From: Bacteroidota bacterium
GTDB lineage: Bacteria > Bacteroidota > Rhodothermia > JANXDC01
DNA length: 64,000 nt
Assembly: GCA_025998875.1 (NCBI GenBank)
Contig: AP024675.1
Location: 496,001 to 560,000 of the forward strand
Reading direction: 5' to 3'
Position numbers and translations under genes: made by a program. The notes under the pieces were generated by a model, which was given only the letters and a program-made list of their open reading frames with translations, had not been told where the DNA came from and made no database searches. How positions within the stretch are numbered: the stretch's first letter is position 1; each line of letters opens with the position of its first letter. Of this stretch, positions 26,894 through 36,729 are shown one piece after another.

Positions 26894-28702
26894 ATGCACC
26901 TCTGGGACGGGCTGATCCTGACCGCCTACCTGATCCTGAGCGTGGGGCTGGCCCTGCGCTATCGACACAGAGCCGGACTCAACACGCAGGAGTTCTTCCT
27001 ATCGGGCCGTCATCTGCCCTGGTACCTGGCCGGCACCTCCATGGTCGCCACCACCTTCGCGGCCGACACCCCCCTGGCCGTAACCGAGCTCGTCGTCCAG
27101 AACGGTATAGCGGGCAACTGGCTGTGGTGGAACATGGCCTTCGGCGCCGTGCTGACCGTGTTTTTCTTCGCCCACCTCTGGAGACGGGCCGGGGTGCTGA
27201 CCGATGTCGAGCTGGTTGAACTGCGCTACGGGGGACGTCCGGCGGCCTGGTTGCGAGGGATCAAGGCCGTTTACTTCGGCCTGTTCATGAACGCGATCAT
27301 CATCGGCTGGGTCTGCCTGGCCATGGAGACCGTGCTGGGTGTGCTTTTCCCGGACCTTACCTTTTTCGGATACCGGGAGCTGGAGCTGCTGGGCGCCCGA
27401 TGGAGCGCCGCCCTCCTCTGGGTAGGGCTGCTTACTGTACTCGTGGCCCTGTATGCGATGCTTGGGGGTCTGTGGGGGGTGGCCGTCACAGACGCCTTCC
27501 AGTTCCTGCTCGCCATGGCGGGCACGATCGCGCTGGCCGTTTTCGCCCTTGATGAACCCGCCGTGGGAGGGATTGCAGGGCTCAAGGACCGGCTTCCGGA
27601 ATCGGCCTTCCGGTTTTTGCCCGTGCTGGGCTCAGAGGCGGGGAGCGCAACACAGGTCCTCGCCCTCAGCATCACGGCCTTTCTGGCCTACATCGGAGTG
27701 CAGTGGTGGGCCTCCTGGTACCCCGGCGCAGAACCAGGCGGCGGCGGATACATCGCCCAGCGCATGATGAGCGCCCGATCTGAACGCGACGCCGTTCTCT
27801 CCGCCCTGTGGTTCACCCTGGCCCATTACTGCCTGCGGCCCTGGCCTTGGATTCTGGCCGCGCTGGCCACCGTGGTCCTCTATCCCGGATTGGAGCAGGC
27901 GCGGGCCGGATACGTGTACCTGATCCGGGACGTACTTCCGACGGGATGGCGCGGACTGCTTGTGGCCGCCTTTCTGGCCGCGTTCATGTCCACGATCTCG
28001 TCTCAACTCAACTGGGGCACCAGCTACCTGGTCCATGACCTCTGGCGCCGCTTTTTGCGACCGGGCCGTTCGGAGCGCTACTACGTCCGGGTGGCGCGCC
28101 TGATGACGGTGCTGCTGGCGCTGGTGGCGTTGCTGGTGAGCGCGCATCTGGACAGCATCCGGGGCGCCTGGGAGCTTGTTTTGGGCTCCAGCGCCGGCCT
28201 GGGTCTGGTGCTCATTGCGCGCTGGTACTGGTGGCGTGTCAACGCCTGGGGAGAGCTGACGGCCACGCTCTTTCCACTGGGCCTGGCCGTTTTAGGCGCC
28301 CTGGGCCTTTCGCCCCTTCGGGCGCCGTTTCCGGAAAGCCTGTTCTGGACCGTCGGCCTGACGGGCCTGATCTGGCTTGGGGTGACCTGGCTGACCCCCC
28401 CGGAATCCGCCTCGACCCTGGAGGCCTTCTACCGCCGGGTGCGACCCGGGGGACCGGGATGGAAGCCCTTGGCGCGTCGATGCCCGGATGTGCATCCGGA
28501 CAGGGATCTTGCAAGGCGCGCCCTGGGCTGGTGCGCCGGCGTGGGGTTGGTCTACGCCGCCCTGTTCGGAACAGGCCAGCTGCTGCTGGGCGACTACCTA
28601 CAGGCCGGCATCATGCTCCTGCTGGGACTCGGATGCGGCTGGCTGCTGCATCGAATACTCGGGACGCTCTCCCCTCCGAGTCCGACCAGGCAAGAGGCCT
28701 GA
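26894..28702 (+). CDS. Sodium:solute symporter (SSS family)
   Basis: 602 residues from ATG 26894, which has AAGGA at ideal spacing; ATG 26888 is too close to it. About 14 hydrophobic segments. The N-terminal part, with FFLSGRHLPWYLAGTSMVATTFAADTPL, is the typical SSS start including the conserved small and hydroxyl residues of the sodium site. YAMLGGLWGVAVTDAFQF is the usual fifth-to-sixth helix segment. Imports a solute with sodium. The downstream position relative to the TolB-amidohydrolase suggests a product of that enzyme, but this is inference. The last 150 residues form a variable tail with a WKPLARRCPDVHPD loop. Confidence 0.9.
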   Translation: MHLWDGLILTAYLILSVGLALRYRHRAGLNTQEFFLSGRHLPWYLAGTSMVATTFAADTPLAVTELVVQNGIAGNWLWWNMAFGAVLTVFFFAHLWRRAGVLTDVELVELRYGGRPAAWLRGIKAVYFGLFMNAIIIGWVCLAMETVLGVLFPDLTFFGYRELELLGARWSAALLWVGLLTVLVALYAMLGGLWGVAVTDAFQFLLAMAGTIALAVFALDEPAVGGIAGLKDRLPESAFRFLPVLGSEAGSATQVLALSITAFLAYIGVQWWASWYPGAEPGGGGYIAQRMMSARSERDAVLSALWFTLAHYCLRPWPWILAALATVVLYPGLEQARAGYVYLIRDVLPTGWRGLLVAAFLAAFMSTISSQLNWGTSYLVHDLWRRFLRPGRSERYYVRVARLMTVLLALVALLVSAHLDSIRGAWELVLGSSAGLGLVLIARWYWWRVNAWGELTATLFPLGLAVLGALGLSPLRAPFPESLFWTVGLTGLIWLGVTWLTPPESASTLEAFYRRVRPGGPGWKPLARRCPDVHPDRDLARRALGWCAGVGLVYAALFGTGQLLLGDYLQAGIMLLLGLGCGWLLHRILGTLSPPSPTRQEA

Positions 28703-28821
28703 GCTCTCCGGCCCAGACGGACATCCCTGCCTGTTCAGATTGTGCACTCCTGTCCGCTTAGATAGAGGGACGATCCCAGCCGGCGATCTGTCGTTTCCTC
28801 CGGCGGACCCCGATCGCCCAT

Positions 28822-28851
28822 AAAAAAACAGCCCCCCGAATCGGGGGGCTG
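28822..28851 (-). terminator. Intrinsic terminator after the sortilin-type gene
   Basis: On the minus strand the stem CAGCCCCCCG / CGGGGGGCTG (28829-28851) is followed by seven T (28828-28822). It lies 23 bases beyond the stop at 28875. On the plus strand the same stem has no T-run, so it would act mainly on the minus-strand transcript. The 118 bases between it and the symporter stop hold no gene that I can see. Confidence 0.85.
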
Positions 28852-28874
28852 CTTCGTATGGGCTCAGTCAGGAC

Positions 28875-31800
28875 TTAGCGTCTGTCCACGGCCGGAAGCG
28901 CGGGCGTGCGGGTCATAATCACGGGGGCATTGGCCCGCCGCAGGGCTTCGTTAAGGCGGGGCACCTCTTCGTTCAAGAAACGCGCAATGGGCTCCAGGGC
29001 CGGCCGGAGTTGCGCCTTGAGCTCCTCATAGTACTGCACCTGATACGGGGTCGGGCCCATGCTGTTATCCAGCATGCCGGCCATCTGGTTGAGCTGCTCG
29101 GCCAGACGAGGTCCGTAGTCCTGCTGTTGATCTTGCGGTCGGAACAACGTGGCCTCAAGGGAATCGGCCTTCTTGCGGAAGGCTTCCAGCTGGCTCAGCA
29201 GCGCACGACCCTCCTGCCCACCCCAGGCGCGCAGGGTGCGCTCGATCCCCTGGGCCTGCTCGCGAACCCCATCAAGGGAGCGCAAGAAATCGTTGATCGT
29301 GGAACGGAGCTCGCGCAGCTCCATGCCCTTTTCGAATCCGACCCGGATGCGCTCCGCATACGGCTCCAGGGCGCGCTCCAGGCGCACCTCCACGGGCTGC
29401 TCGTACGTGCGCTCCCCGACCTGGAGTCGAACCGTGTAGGTGCCTGGCAAGACATGCGGACCGGCCTGACCGCCCCCGAAGAAGAAAGGCTGCCCCTCTT
29501 CCGTGTCGGCCGTTCTACGCGGACGGGGACCCTGATGGCGCAGATCCCAGGCCACCCGGTTGATCCCCTTTTCCCGAGGAATGCGTGCTAGCTCCCGGAT
29601 CACGCGCCCCGCATTGTCCAGGATCTGGATCCGCACCGGGGTGCGCTCCTCGGGCTTTTCCTTGAGGTAATAGGTGATCAGCGCCCCATAGGGCGGGTTT
29701 GGTCCGGAGAAGACGGCATCCCCGATCCCGTAACGCCCCATGGCCGTGTTATAGCGAATAGCCGGCCGAATGGGAAACAGGAATGCCTCGCGCGCGGCGA
29801 TCTCCGGGCTCATCTGCTGGATGACGGTGGCGTCATCGAAGATGAAGATGCTGCGGCCGTGGGTGGCCACGATCAGGTCGTTGTCCCGCGGATGGATCCG
29901 GATATCGTGCACCGCAACCCCCTGGGGCAGGTTCTTCAGGTGTAGCTTGATCCAGTTTCCCCCGCCCGTGTAGGAAACATAGAGCCCCGTCTCCGTGCCC
30001 ACATAGACCAGGTTCGGATTGCGCGGATCCTCGCGCACCACATGCACATAGGCCCCCTCGGGAAGGTTGCCCGTGACGTTCGTCCACGTCCGCCCGAAAT
30101 CGGTGGTCTTGAACACGTAGGGACGAAAATCGTTGAACATATGCCGATCGAAAGCCACATAGGCCACCCCCGGACCCGTACGCGAGGGCTCCACGGCCGA
30201 TACGGGGGATCCGGAGGGCACACCCCGGATGTTGCCCGTCACGTTCGTCCAGCTCCGCCCCCCATCGGTGGTCACGTGCACCAAGCCATCGTCGGTGCCC
30301 ACCCAGATAACCCCCGCCTGCAGGGGGGATTCCTCCAGACTGATGATCGTGCAGTGGTATTCCGCCGTGGTGTTCTCCTTCCAGACCGGACCTCCGGCGG
30401 GACCGAGTTTGCTCGGATCGTTCGTCGTCAGATCCGGACTGATCTGCTCCCAGGTTTGCCCGAAATCTCGGGATCGAAAGACCACGTTTCCAGCAAAGTA
30501 GACCGTGTTCTTATCGTGCGGAGACTGCACGATGGGCGCGTTCCAGTTGAAGCGGAACCGCAGATCCCGCGCCGGCCCACCCCCGGTGCGCACGGCGGGA
30601 TTGACGTTCTGCTGGGCACGGGAGGCCAGATGCGTGCGCAGGATATTGCCCCCCTGCGATTCGGTCAGATACCAGTTCGGATCATCGGCATGGATGAGGG
30701 ACTGAAACCCGTCGCCGAAGGAGACAAGCTGCCAGTCGTCGTTGAGGATTCCGGTCCCGTAGCGGGTACGGCTCGGGCCCGCCCAGGTGCCGTTATCCTG
30801 CAGGCCGCCCACTACGTTATAGAAGGGCTCGGAGAAATCATACCAGACGTGGTAAAACTGCCCCAGGGGGATGTTGTTGACGTACTTCCAGGTCTGCCCC
30901 CGATCGTAGGAGACGGCGATCCCCCCATCGTTGCCCAGCCAGATCCGATGGGGATTGAGGGGATCGATCCAGAGCGCATGGTGGTCCGAATGGATGCGCT
31001 GGGCGATCTGCTGGAAGGTACGTCCCCCGTCGATGGAGACGTACAACTGCGTGGCCAGCGCATACAGGCGGTTCTCGTCGGTGGGGTCCACCCGGATGTC
31101 CGTGTAGTAAAACCCCCGTCCCACGATATTGCGTTGCCGGGTGACCTCGCGGAAGTTCTCCCCGCGATCATCGGAGCGAAAGAGGATACCTTCATTGGAC
31201 TCCGCGATCACGTAGACCACGTTCGGATTGCTGGGCGCCACCTTTACCCCGATTCGGCCCATGAGCCGGGGCAACCCGTTCTCCAACTTGGTCCAGGTGC
31301 GCCCGCCGTCGACAGAGCGCCAGAGGCCGCCTTTTTCGCTTCCCGAGGTATGCGTCCACGGCTTGCGCTCGAACTTCCAGAGCGCCGCATAGAGGATGTT
31401 CGGGTTCTGCGGATCGATATCCAGATCTGAGACCCCGTGCTCCGGATCCAGATAGAGCACCTTCTGCCAGGTCCTGCCCCCGTCGGTGCTCATAAAGACC
31501 CCCCGATCTTCCGTGGGTCCGAAGGCAGAACCCAGAGCGCCCACGTAGACGATGTCCGGATTACGAGGGTGGATGAGCACGCGCGTAATATGGCGCACAT
31601 TGCCCAGCCCCAGATACTGCCACGTTCTGCCCCCGTCGGTGCTCTTGTATACCCCGTTGCCATAGGAGACCGAATTGCGCGGGTTTCCCTCGCCCGTTCC
31701 GACGTAAATCAGATCCGGATTACGCGGATCAATGGCTATGTCTCCAATGGAGAGTACGGGCTGGCGATCGAAGAGCGGGGTCCAGGAATGTCCTCCATTG

Positions 31801-32051
31801 GTGGTTTTCCACAATCCCCCCGAAGCCGTGGCCACATAGACAAGGTTGGGGTTTCCCGGCACCCCCTCGATGTCCGTGGTCCGTCCACCCATAATGGCCG
31901 GACCGATGTTGCGCCACTCCAGGTTCTCAAACCAGGCCGGATCCACATTTGGGGCCGGCGCCGCGGGAGCCGGGCTCGGACGACGCTGGGCCTCCAGGTC
32001 CAGACCGGTACCGAGCAGCGCGCAGAGCAACAGAGCGTATCGCCATCGCAT
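28875..32051 (-). CDS. Secreted sortilin/VPS10-type Asp-box beta-propeller protein
   Basis: 1058 residues. Signal peptide at 1-21 (ALLLCALLGTGLDLEAQ), a Pro/Ala-rich linker, then many Asp-box repeats of the form STDGGRTW or TDFGRTW spread from about residue 85 to 720, as in VPS10/sortilin and BNR propellers. These are often annotated as glycosyl hydrolases, but no glycosidase catalytic residues can be identified. A C-terminal helical region (about 930-1040) is Glu/Gln/Arg-rich and may be coiled coil. Ribosome site GGAGGG before ATG 32051. Divergent from the TonB receptor. Such proteins accompany peptidases in Bacteroidota-like genomes; a binding or peptide-processing role is inference. Confidence 0.85.
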   Translation of the reverse strand: MRWRYALLLCALLGTGLDLEAQRRPSPAPAAPAPNVDPAWFENLEWRNIGPAIMGGRTTDIEGVPGNPNLVYVATASGGLWKTTNGGHSWTPLFDRQPVLSIGDIAIDPRNPDLIYVGTGEGNPRNSVSYGNGVYKSTDGGRTWQYLGLGNVRHITRVLIHPRNPDIVYVGALGSAFGPTEDRGVFMSTDGGRTWQKVLYLDPEHGVSDLDIDPQNPNILYAALWKFERKPWTHTSGSEKGGLWRSVDGGRTWTKLENGLPRLMGRIGVKVAPSNPNVVYVIAESNEGILFRSDDRGENFREVTRQRNIVGRGFYYTDIRVDPTDENRLYALATQLYVSIDGGRTFQQIAQRIHSDHHALWIDPLNPHRIWLGNDGGIAVSYDRGQTWKYVNNIPLGQFYHVWYDFSEPFYNVVGGLQDNGTWAGPSRTRYGTGILNDDWQLVSFGDGFQSLIHADDPNWYLTESQGGNILRTHLASRAQQNVNPAVRTGGGPARDLRFRFNWNAPIVQSPHDKNTVYFAGNVVFRSRDFGQTWEQISPDLTTNDPSKLGPAGGPVWKENTTAEYHCTIISLEESPLQAGVIWVGTDDGLVHVTTDGGRSWTNVTGNIRGVPSGSPVSAVEPSRTGPGVAYVAFDRHMFNDFRPYVFKTTDFGRTWTNVTGNLPEGAYVHVVREDPRNPNLVYVGTETGLYVSYTGGGNWIKLHLKNLPQGVAVHDIRIHPRDNDLIVATHGRSIFIFDDATVIQQMSPEIAAREAFLFPIRPAIRYNTAMGRYGIGDAVFSGPNPPYGALITYYLKEKPEERTPVRIQILDNAGRVIRELARIPREKGINRVAWDLRHQGPRPRRTADTEEGQPFFFGGGQAGPHVLPGTYTVRLQVGERTYEQPVEVRLERALEPYAERIRVGFEKGMELRELRSTINDFLRSLDGVREQAQGIERTLRAWGGQEGRALLSQLEAFRKKADSLEATLFRPQDQQQDYGPRLAEQLNQMAGMLDNSMGPTPYQVQYYEELKAQLRPALEPIARFLNEEVPRLNEALRRANAPVIMTRTPALPAVDRR

Positions 32052-32200
32052 AGTCCACCCTCCTTCTCGGTTTGTGTATGGAAATTTTCTGGAATCGTGT
32101 CCGGAGGAGCAATGCGAACAGGCGCGATTTTACAGGTCTGTAACGAGGAGGGAGGCTAATTTAATTTCGATTTGCTTTACAAGCCAGGGGACTTACGCTT

Positions 32201-34303
32201 ATGAGCTGGCTTCTCCTTGTCAGCCTGCTTGTGCAGGATCCCACGAATCCATCCGATACGCTGCCGCTCCGGGTGGATCTGGAGGCGATCACCGTAACGG
32301 CAACACGCGCCCGAGAGGCACTGCTCAACGTGCCGGCGGCCGTTCGGGTCATCGAGCTCAGTTCTGGAACGGCGCTCCGGGGCTACGGGCTGGAAGAGGT
32401 CCTCGCCGGGACACCGGGTCTCTGGGTGGGATCTCGTTCCGGCAACCACGACATCCGGCTGGTCATCCGGGGTTTCGGCGCCCGGGGGGCGGGGGAGCGA
32501 TCCAATGCGGGCACCAGCCGCGGGGTGCGCATCCTGCTTAACGGTTTTCCCGAAACCGAGCCCGACGGCCGAACGGCCTTCGATTTCATTGACCTGGTCG
32601 GGGCAGAGGCCGTGGAGGTCATTCGCTCCAACACCTCCGCCCTGTGGGGAAACGCCTCCGGAGGCCTTATAGCTGTCGATATCGTGCCCCCCATGGGGAC
32701 AAACCGCCTTGTGGCCCAGGTGCAGACCGGGTCCTACGGGTTCCGACGGCTGGCCGGATACGGTGGCCTGGCAATGGGATCGGCTCAGTACTATCTGCAG
32801 GCGGGCCTGATCGACTGGCCCGGATGGCGGGAGCACTCCGCAAGCCACCGCTGGCTCCTGCATACGGGCGTGATCGGCTACATTGGAGCCGGATCTCGCC
32901 TCGGGGTGCACCTTTCCGGAACGCGCAACCGCTTTCGCATCCCGGGGCCGCTTTCCTGGGATGAGTTTCACTCCAATCCTCGTCAGGCCTTCCCCCTGTA
33001 TGTGCAGCGCGGAGAGCGACGGGACAACCGGCTCTTTCGCATCGGCACCACGCTGGAGCACGAAACCGGCCCCCACCGCATCGAGGCTACGGCCTTCGCC
33101 ACCACCAAGGTGCTTCAGCGATCGGAGCGCAACACCTTCCGCGACTTCAACCGCTATTACCTGGGGGGGAACTTTCTCTACCAATTCACCCATCGGATCG
33201 GGGCCGACCAGCAGAGCCGATGGCAACTCGGGGGAGATGCCGCCTACCAGGACGGGACCATCCTCTTCTACAATCTGGTCAATGGCAACCGGGGAACCCA
33301 GCTGCGCACGAACAAGCGCGAAGGAGCAGGCAATTTCGGCCTCTTCGCCCAGCAGGAACTGGACCTCAGCCGTGAGGTGCGAGTGAGCTGGGGCCTGCGA
33401 TACGACTGGATCCCGTATTACGGCGAGGATTTCCGGACCGGCCAGCGGGATCGACGCATCTTCCGGCAGCTCACCCCCCGTCTGGGCCTGCTATGGCGCT
33501 ATGATCGCCTGGGAAGCCTGTATGCGAACGTGGGAGGCGGGCTGGAGGTACCGGCCGGGAACGAGACCGACCCCCCGCCGGATCTGGCCAGCCAGTTCCT
33601 GCTCAACCCCAATCTGCGCCCCATGCGCTCGACAAGCTACGAACTGGGCACACGACAGGGATACGTGGGCTCGGGCTGGATCCGGTGGGCCAGCTATGAA
33701 GTGGCTCTCTACTGGATTCAGGTACGCGATGAGCTCGTACCGTTCAGCAACGGGGCCTTCTTTACGGGCACCGCCGCCTCGCGTCGGCTGGGCCTGGAAC
33801 TGCAGGGGAGCCTGGAGACCCGGCCTGGATTGCATCTGGAAGGGAGCCTCACCATCGGCCATTACCGATATACGCGCTACGAGCTCGACCCGCGCTACCA
33901 ACCATACACCAACTTGCCGCCCGGCGATTACGCGGGCAATGGCATTGCGGGGGTTCCGGAGCGCTACTTCTACGTGGCCTCCCGGTATCGGCCCTCCACC
34001 CCGCTTCCCTTGAGCATAAGCCTCAGCGCGCGCGGATTTGCCTCCTATTGGGCCGATGACGGAAACCGCTGGCGCGTACCTGGCGCCACCCTCTGGGATG
34101 CCCGAGTGCAGTTCGGCCCTGTGAGCCTGGGCCATCCCTGGACGGCTCTGGAAGGGTTCCTAATGGTGACCAATCTGTTTGATACCCGATATGCGGCCAG
34201 CGTCTTCGTCAACCCGGATATCGTAAACGGCCAACCGGTTTACCTGGAGCCCGGCCTGCCCAGACAGCTGACCGTGGGCCTGAGCGTGCGCATCGGCCCA
34301 TAA
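32201..34303 (+). CDS. TonB-dependent outer-membrane receptor
   Basis: 700 residues. Short signal peptide (MSWLLLVSLLVQ). The plug domain (about 25-150) shows LEAITVTATR as TonB-box-like start, then VLAGTPGLWVGSRSG, IRGFGARG, RVLLNGFPE-like IRILLNG and VEVIRSNTSALWGNASGG, typical of TonB receptors. The rest is beta-barrel, ending with NLFDTRYAASVFVNPD and the closing strand LTVGLSVRIGP. Imports a large or scarce nutrient such as a metal chelate or vitamin; the ligand is not evident. No metal-uptake genes are beside it. Confidence 0.93.
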   Translation: MSWLLLVSLLVQDPTNPSDTLPLRVDLEAITVTATRAREALLNVPAAVRVIELSSGTALRGYGLEEVLAGTPGLWVGSRSGNHDIRLVIRGFGARGAGERSNAGTSRGVRILLNGFPETEPDGRTAFDFIDLVGAEAVEVIRSNTSALWGNASGGLIAVDIVPPMGTNRLVAQVQTGSYGFRRLAGYGGLAMGSAQYYLQAGLIDWPGWREHSASHRWLLHTGVIGYIGAGSRLGVHLSGTRNRFRIPGPLSWDEFHSNPRQAFPLYVQRGERRDNRLFRIGTTLEHETGPHRIEATAFATTKVLQRSERNTFRDFNRYYLGGNFLYQFTHRIGADQQSRWQLGGDAAYQDGTILFYNLVNGNRGTQLRTNKREGAGNFGLFAQQELDLSREVRVSWGLRYDWIPYYGEDFRTGQRDRRIFRQLTPRLGLLWRYDRLGSLYANVGGGLEVPAGNETDPPPDLASQFLLNPNLRPMRSTSYELGTRQGYVGSGWIRWASYEVALYWIQVRDELVPFSNGAFFTGTAASRRLGLELQGSLETRPGLHLEGSLTIGHYRYTRYELDPRYQPYTNLPPGDYAGNGIAGVPERYFYVASRYRPSTPLPLSISLSARGFASYWADDGNRWRVPGATLWDARVQFGPVSLGHPWTALEGFLMVTNLFDTRYAASVFVNPDIVNGQPVYLEPGLPRQLTVGLSVRIGP

Positions 34304-34316
34304 AATTTCTGTGATC

Positions 34317-34350
34317 TCTGGACAGACTCCGGAGCATTGATTTATATTTG
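34317..34350 (+). promoter_or_regulatory. Candidate Bacteroidota-type promoter for the small lipoprotein
   Basis: A perfect TAnnTTTG -7 box (TATATTTG, 34343-34350) lies 72 bases before the lipoprotein start. Upstream at a distance of 22 bases is TCTG (34317-34320), three of four matches to the -33 box TTTG. The known Bacteroidota spacing is about 17-23. Fit is good but the -33 match is weak. Confidence 0.4.
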
Positions 34351-34422
34351 GCCTTGCGCCGTGCCTCACCACCACGGCGGAGGAGGATCACAATTAACCC
34401 AAAACCACAAGGAGGCGTCACG

Positions 34423-34599
34423 ATGAAGCGGTTCTTCGGCGTCCTCATGCTCGCTGGCGCGCTGTTCGTGATCGGCTGTGGCGGTCAGCAACAGCAGCAG
34501 CAGGAGCAGGCCCCCGCTCAGGAGCAGGTAGAGCCCACCCCGGCTCCGGCTCCTGTGGACACGGCGGCTCATGACACCACCAGCCAGCCGATGCAGTAA
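34423..34599 (+). CDS. Small Gln/Pro-rich lipoprotein
   Basis: 58 residues. Signal sequence with lipobox VIGC (Cys at about residue 19), then GGQQQQQQEQAPAQEQ and a Pro/Ala-rich, Thr-containing tail without secondary structure. Expected to be lipidated and placed on the inner or outer membrane as an unstructured peptide. The start is fixed by a near-perfect AAGGAGG (34409-34415). A candidate Bacteroidota promoter lies upstream and a strong terminator follows, so it is a single-gene transcript and likely strongly expressed. No function can be assigned. Confidence 0.85.
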   Translation: MKRFFGVLMLAGALFVIGCGGQQQQQQEQAPAQEQVEPTPAPAPVDTAAHDTTSQPMQ

Positions 34600-34619
34600 G
34601 GACGGGTTTGCCCTACGAC

Positions 34620-34655
34620 GGGCCCGGCCCCAAAAGGCCGGGCCCTTCTGTTTTG
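34620..34655 (+). terminator. Intrinsic terminator after the small lipoprotein
   Basis: The stem GGCCCGGCC (34621-34629) pairs with GGCCGGGCC (34636-34644) around a CCAAAA loop, followed by TTCTGTTTT. It begins 21 bases after the lipoprotein stop. Confidence 0.85.
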
Positions 34656-34719
34656 GGCCGGTTTCACCTTTCCTGATCGAACTGTGTACTTTTCCTTCCC
34701 ACCGAGAGGAGTTCCGACT

Positions 34720-36729
34720 ATGCGCCGGCTGTATCGCATTCTGATGCTTCTGCTACTCTGGACCCCCGGAGCGTGGGCTCAGGAAAGGAGCTGGAGTCCG
34801 GAATTTTCCCTGCGTTTCCGCACGATCCCGGATGTGGCCCTCTCCTCTGATGGTCGATGGGTGGCCTACGTGGTGCGGGAAGCCCTCACAGAGGGAGAAA
34901 AATCCGAGTACCTGAGCCACATCTGGGTGGCTTCTGTGGAGGAGGGATGGCATCTCCAGTACACCCGAGGGGATAAATCCTGCTTCGCCCCGGCCTTCTC
35001 CCCCGATGGCCAGTGGCTGGCCTTTCTGTCGACGCGTTCGGGTAAACAGCAGATCTGGATGCTCCGGGTGCGCGGTGGAGAGGCCGAAATGCTCACCGAC
35101 ATGGAAACCGGGGTCACCGCTTTCCGCTGGAGTCCGGACGGCAAGCGCATCGCCTTTCTGGCCACAGACCCTGAGACGGCCGAGGAACGCCAGCGCAAAC
35201 GGGAAAAACGCGATGCCTATGTGCTCGATACGGACTTCCGCTACCAGCATCTGTATGTGCTTTCCCTGGAGCCCGACAGCCGGGGTAAACGGCCCGTAAA
35301 ACGACTCACCCGCGGCGCCTTTCATGTGGTCAGTTTTGACTGGACCCCTGATGGAAGCCGAATTGTATTTGCCCACCAGCCCGACCCGCGCGTGAATACG
35401 GGCTTTCTGGAAGTCGACCTATCCTGGGTTCCCGCCGATAGCGGGGCCACAAGGCCCCTGGTGCATCGGCCGGGGGTGGACACCAACCCGCGGGTATCCC
35501 CCGATGGTCGATGGGTGGCCTTTACTTCCCACGGCGGTCGTCCGGAGCGAATCGGGCTTGCCGACGTTTGGATCGTGCCCCTCGAGGGCGGATCCCCTCG
35601 CAAGCTGGCCGATACCCCGGACCGCAACGCCAGTCTTGTGGGCTGGTCCGCAGATAGCCGATATGTGTTCGTGGAGGAAAACGTGCGCGTAGACCGGCAT
35701 CTGCTGCGTCTTCCCCTGGACGGGGGGGCGCCGGAGTTCATCACGCAGGGAGCCGGAGTCTACGCGCAAAGCGCACTGGATGGGCAGACGCGCCTGGTGG
35801 CCTTCACCTACGAGAACCCGGAAACCCCGGTGGAGGTGTACATCAGCTCCCTGGAGAATTTCCGGATGCGCCCCCTTTCGCGCATCAACGCCGATATCTC
35901 CCTTCCCCCCATGGGCCGCACCGAACTCATCCAGTGGCGCTCCCGGGACGGGCTGCAGATCGAGGGCCTGCTCATCTATCCGGTAGGTTACCAACCCGGA
36001 CGACGCTATCCCCTTATCCTGAACGTACACGGCGGGCCAGCCGGGGTATTCAGCCGCTCCTTCACAGGCCGGGCCGGTATCTACATGCTACAGTACTTTG
36101 CCAGCCACGGATATGCCCTCCTGCTACCCAATCCCCGGGGATCGACGGGATACGGCAAGGACTTCCGCTATGCGAACGTGCGGGATTGGGGATTTGGCGA
36201 CTTTGAAGACCTCATGAGCGGGGTCGATGAGGTGATCCGCCGAGGTATCGCCCACCCCGATAGCCTGGCCATCATGGGATGGAGCTACGGCGGATACATG
36301 ACCGCCTTTGCCGTCACGCGCACCCAGCGCTTCAAGGCCGCCAGCATGGGCGCCGGCCTGTCGAACCTGATCAGCATGGTGACCACGACGGATATCCCTG
36401 ATTATCTGGTGGCGCACATGGGGGCTGAATTCTGGGAGGATTATCGAACCTACGAGCGGCACTCGGCCATCTACCAGATCCGCAACGTGCGCACCCCCAC
36501 GCAGGTCATCCATGGGGAAAACGACCGTCGGGTGCCCTTCACGCAGGGCGTGGAGATGTACGTGGCCCTCCGGCGCCGCGGGGTGCCCACGGAGATGGTC
36601 GTGCTGCCCCGAACCCCGCACGGCCCCACGGAACCCAAACTGCTGGCCCAGGTATCGGAGTACATCCTCCGCTGGTTTGAACGCCACCTCCGAGGCCGCA
36701 CCTTACCGCCCGCGAGCGAGGGGCAGTAG
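34720..36729 (+). CDS. Secreted S9-family prolyl oligopeptidase (acylaminoacyl-peptidase-like)
   Basis: 669 residues from ATG 34720 (GAGAGGAG upstream). Signal peptide ends near GAWAQ. The N-terminal half is a WD40-like propeller with SPDGxW blades; the C-terminal alpha/beta hydrolase holds the triad S522 in GWSYGGY, D602 in HGENDRRVP and H634 in RTPHGP. The order and spacing are those of S9C peptidases, which cut short peptides at the C-terminal side of Pro, Ala or acylated residues. The propeller limits the substrate to small peptides. Its 3' end overlaps the next convergent gene by 27 bases. Confidence 0.93.
   Translation: MRRLYRILMLLLLWTPGAWAQERSWSPEFSLRFRTIPDVALSSDGRWVAYVVREALTEGEKSEYLSHIWVASVEEGWHLQYTRGDKSCFAPAFSPDGQWLAFLSTRSGKQQIWMLRVRGGEAEMLTDMETGVTAFRWSPDGKRIAFLATDPETAEERQRKREKRDAYVLDTDFRYQHLYVLSLEPDSRGKRPVKRLTRGAFHVVSFDWTPDGSRIVFAHQPDPRVNTGFLEVDLSWVPADSGATRPLVHRPGVDTNPRVSPDGRWVAFTSHGGRPERIGLADVWIVPLEGGSPRKLADTPDRNASLVGWSADSRYVFVEENVRVDRHLLRLPLDGGAPEFITQGAGVYAQSALDGQTRLVAFTYENPETPVEVYISSLENFRMRPLSRINADISLPPMGRTELIQWRSRDGLQIEGLLIYPVGYQPGRRYPLILNVHGGPAGVFSRSFTGRAGIYMLQYFASHGYALLLPNPRGSTGYGKDFRYANVRDWGFGDFEDLMSGVDEVIRRGIAHPDSLAIMGWSYGGYMTAFAVTRTQRFKAASMGAGLSNLISMVTTTDIPDYLVAHMGAEFWEDYRTYERHSAIYQIRNVRTPTQVIHGENDRRVPFTQGVEMYVALRRRGVPTEMVVLPRTPHGPTEPKLLAQVSEYILRWFERHLRGRTLPPASEGQ

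Noticed and set aside
30042-31430. 462-codon plus-strand frame opposite the sortilin-type gene
   Set aside because: Shadow frame created by the repeated Asp-box codons; no start site or motif.
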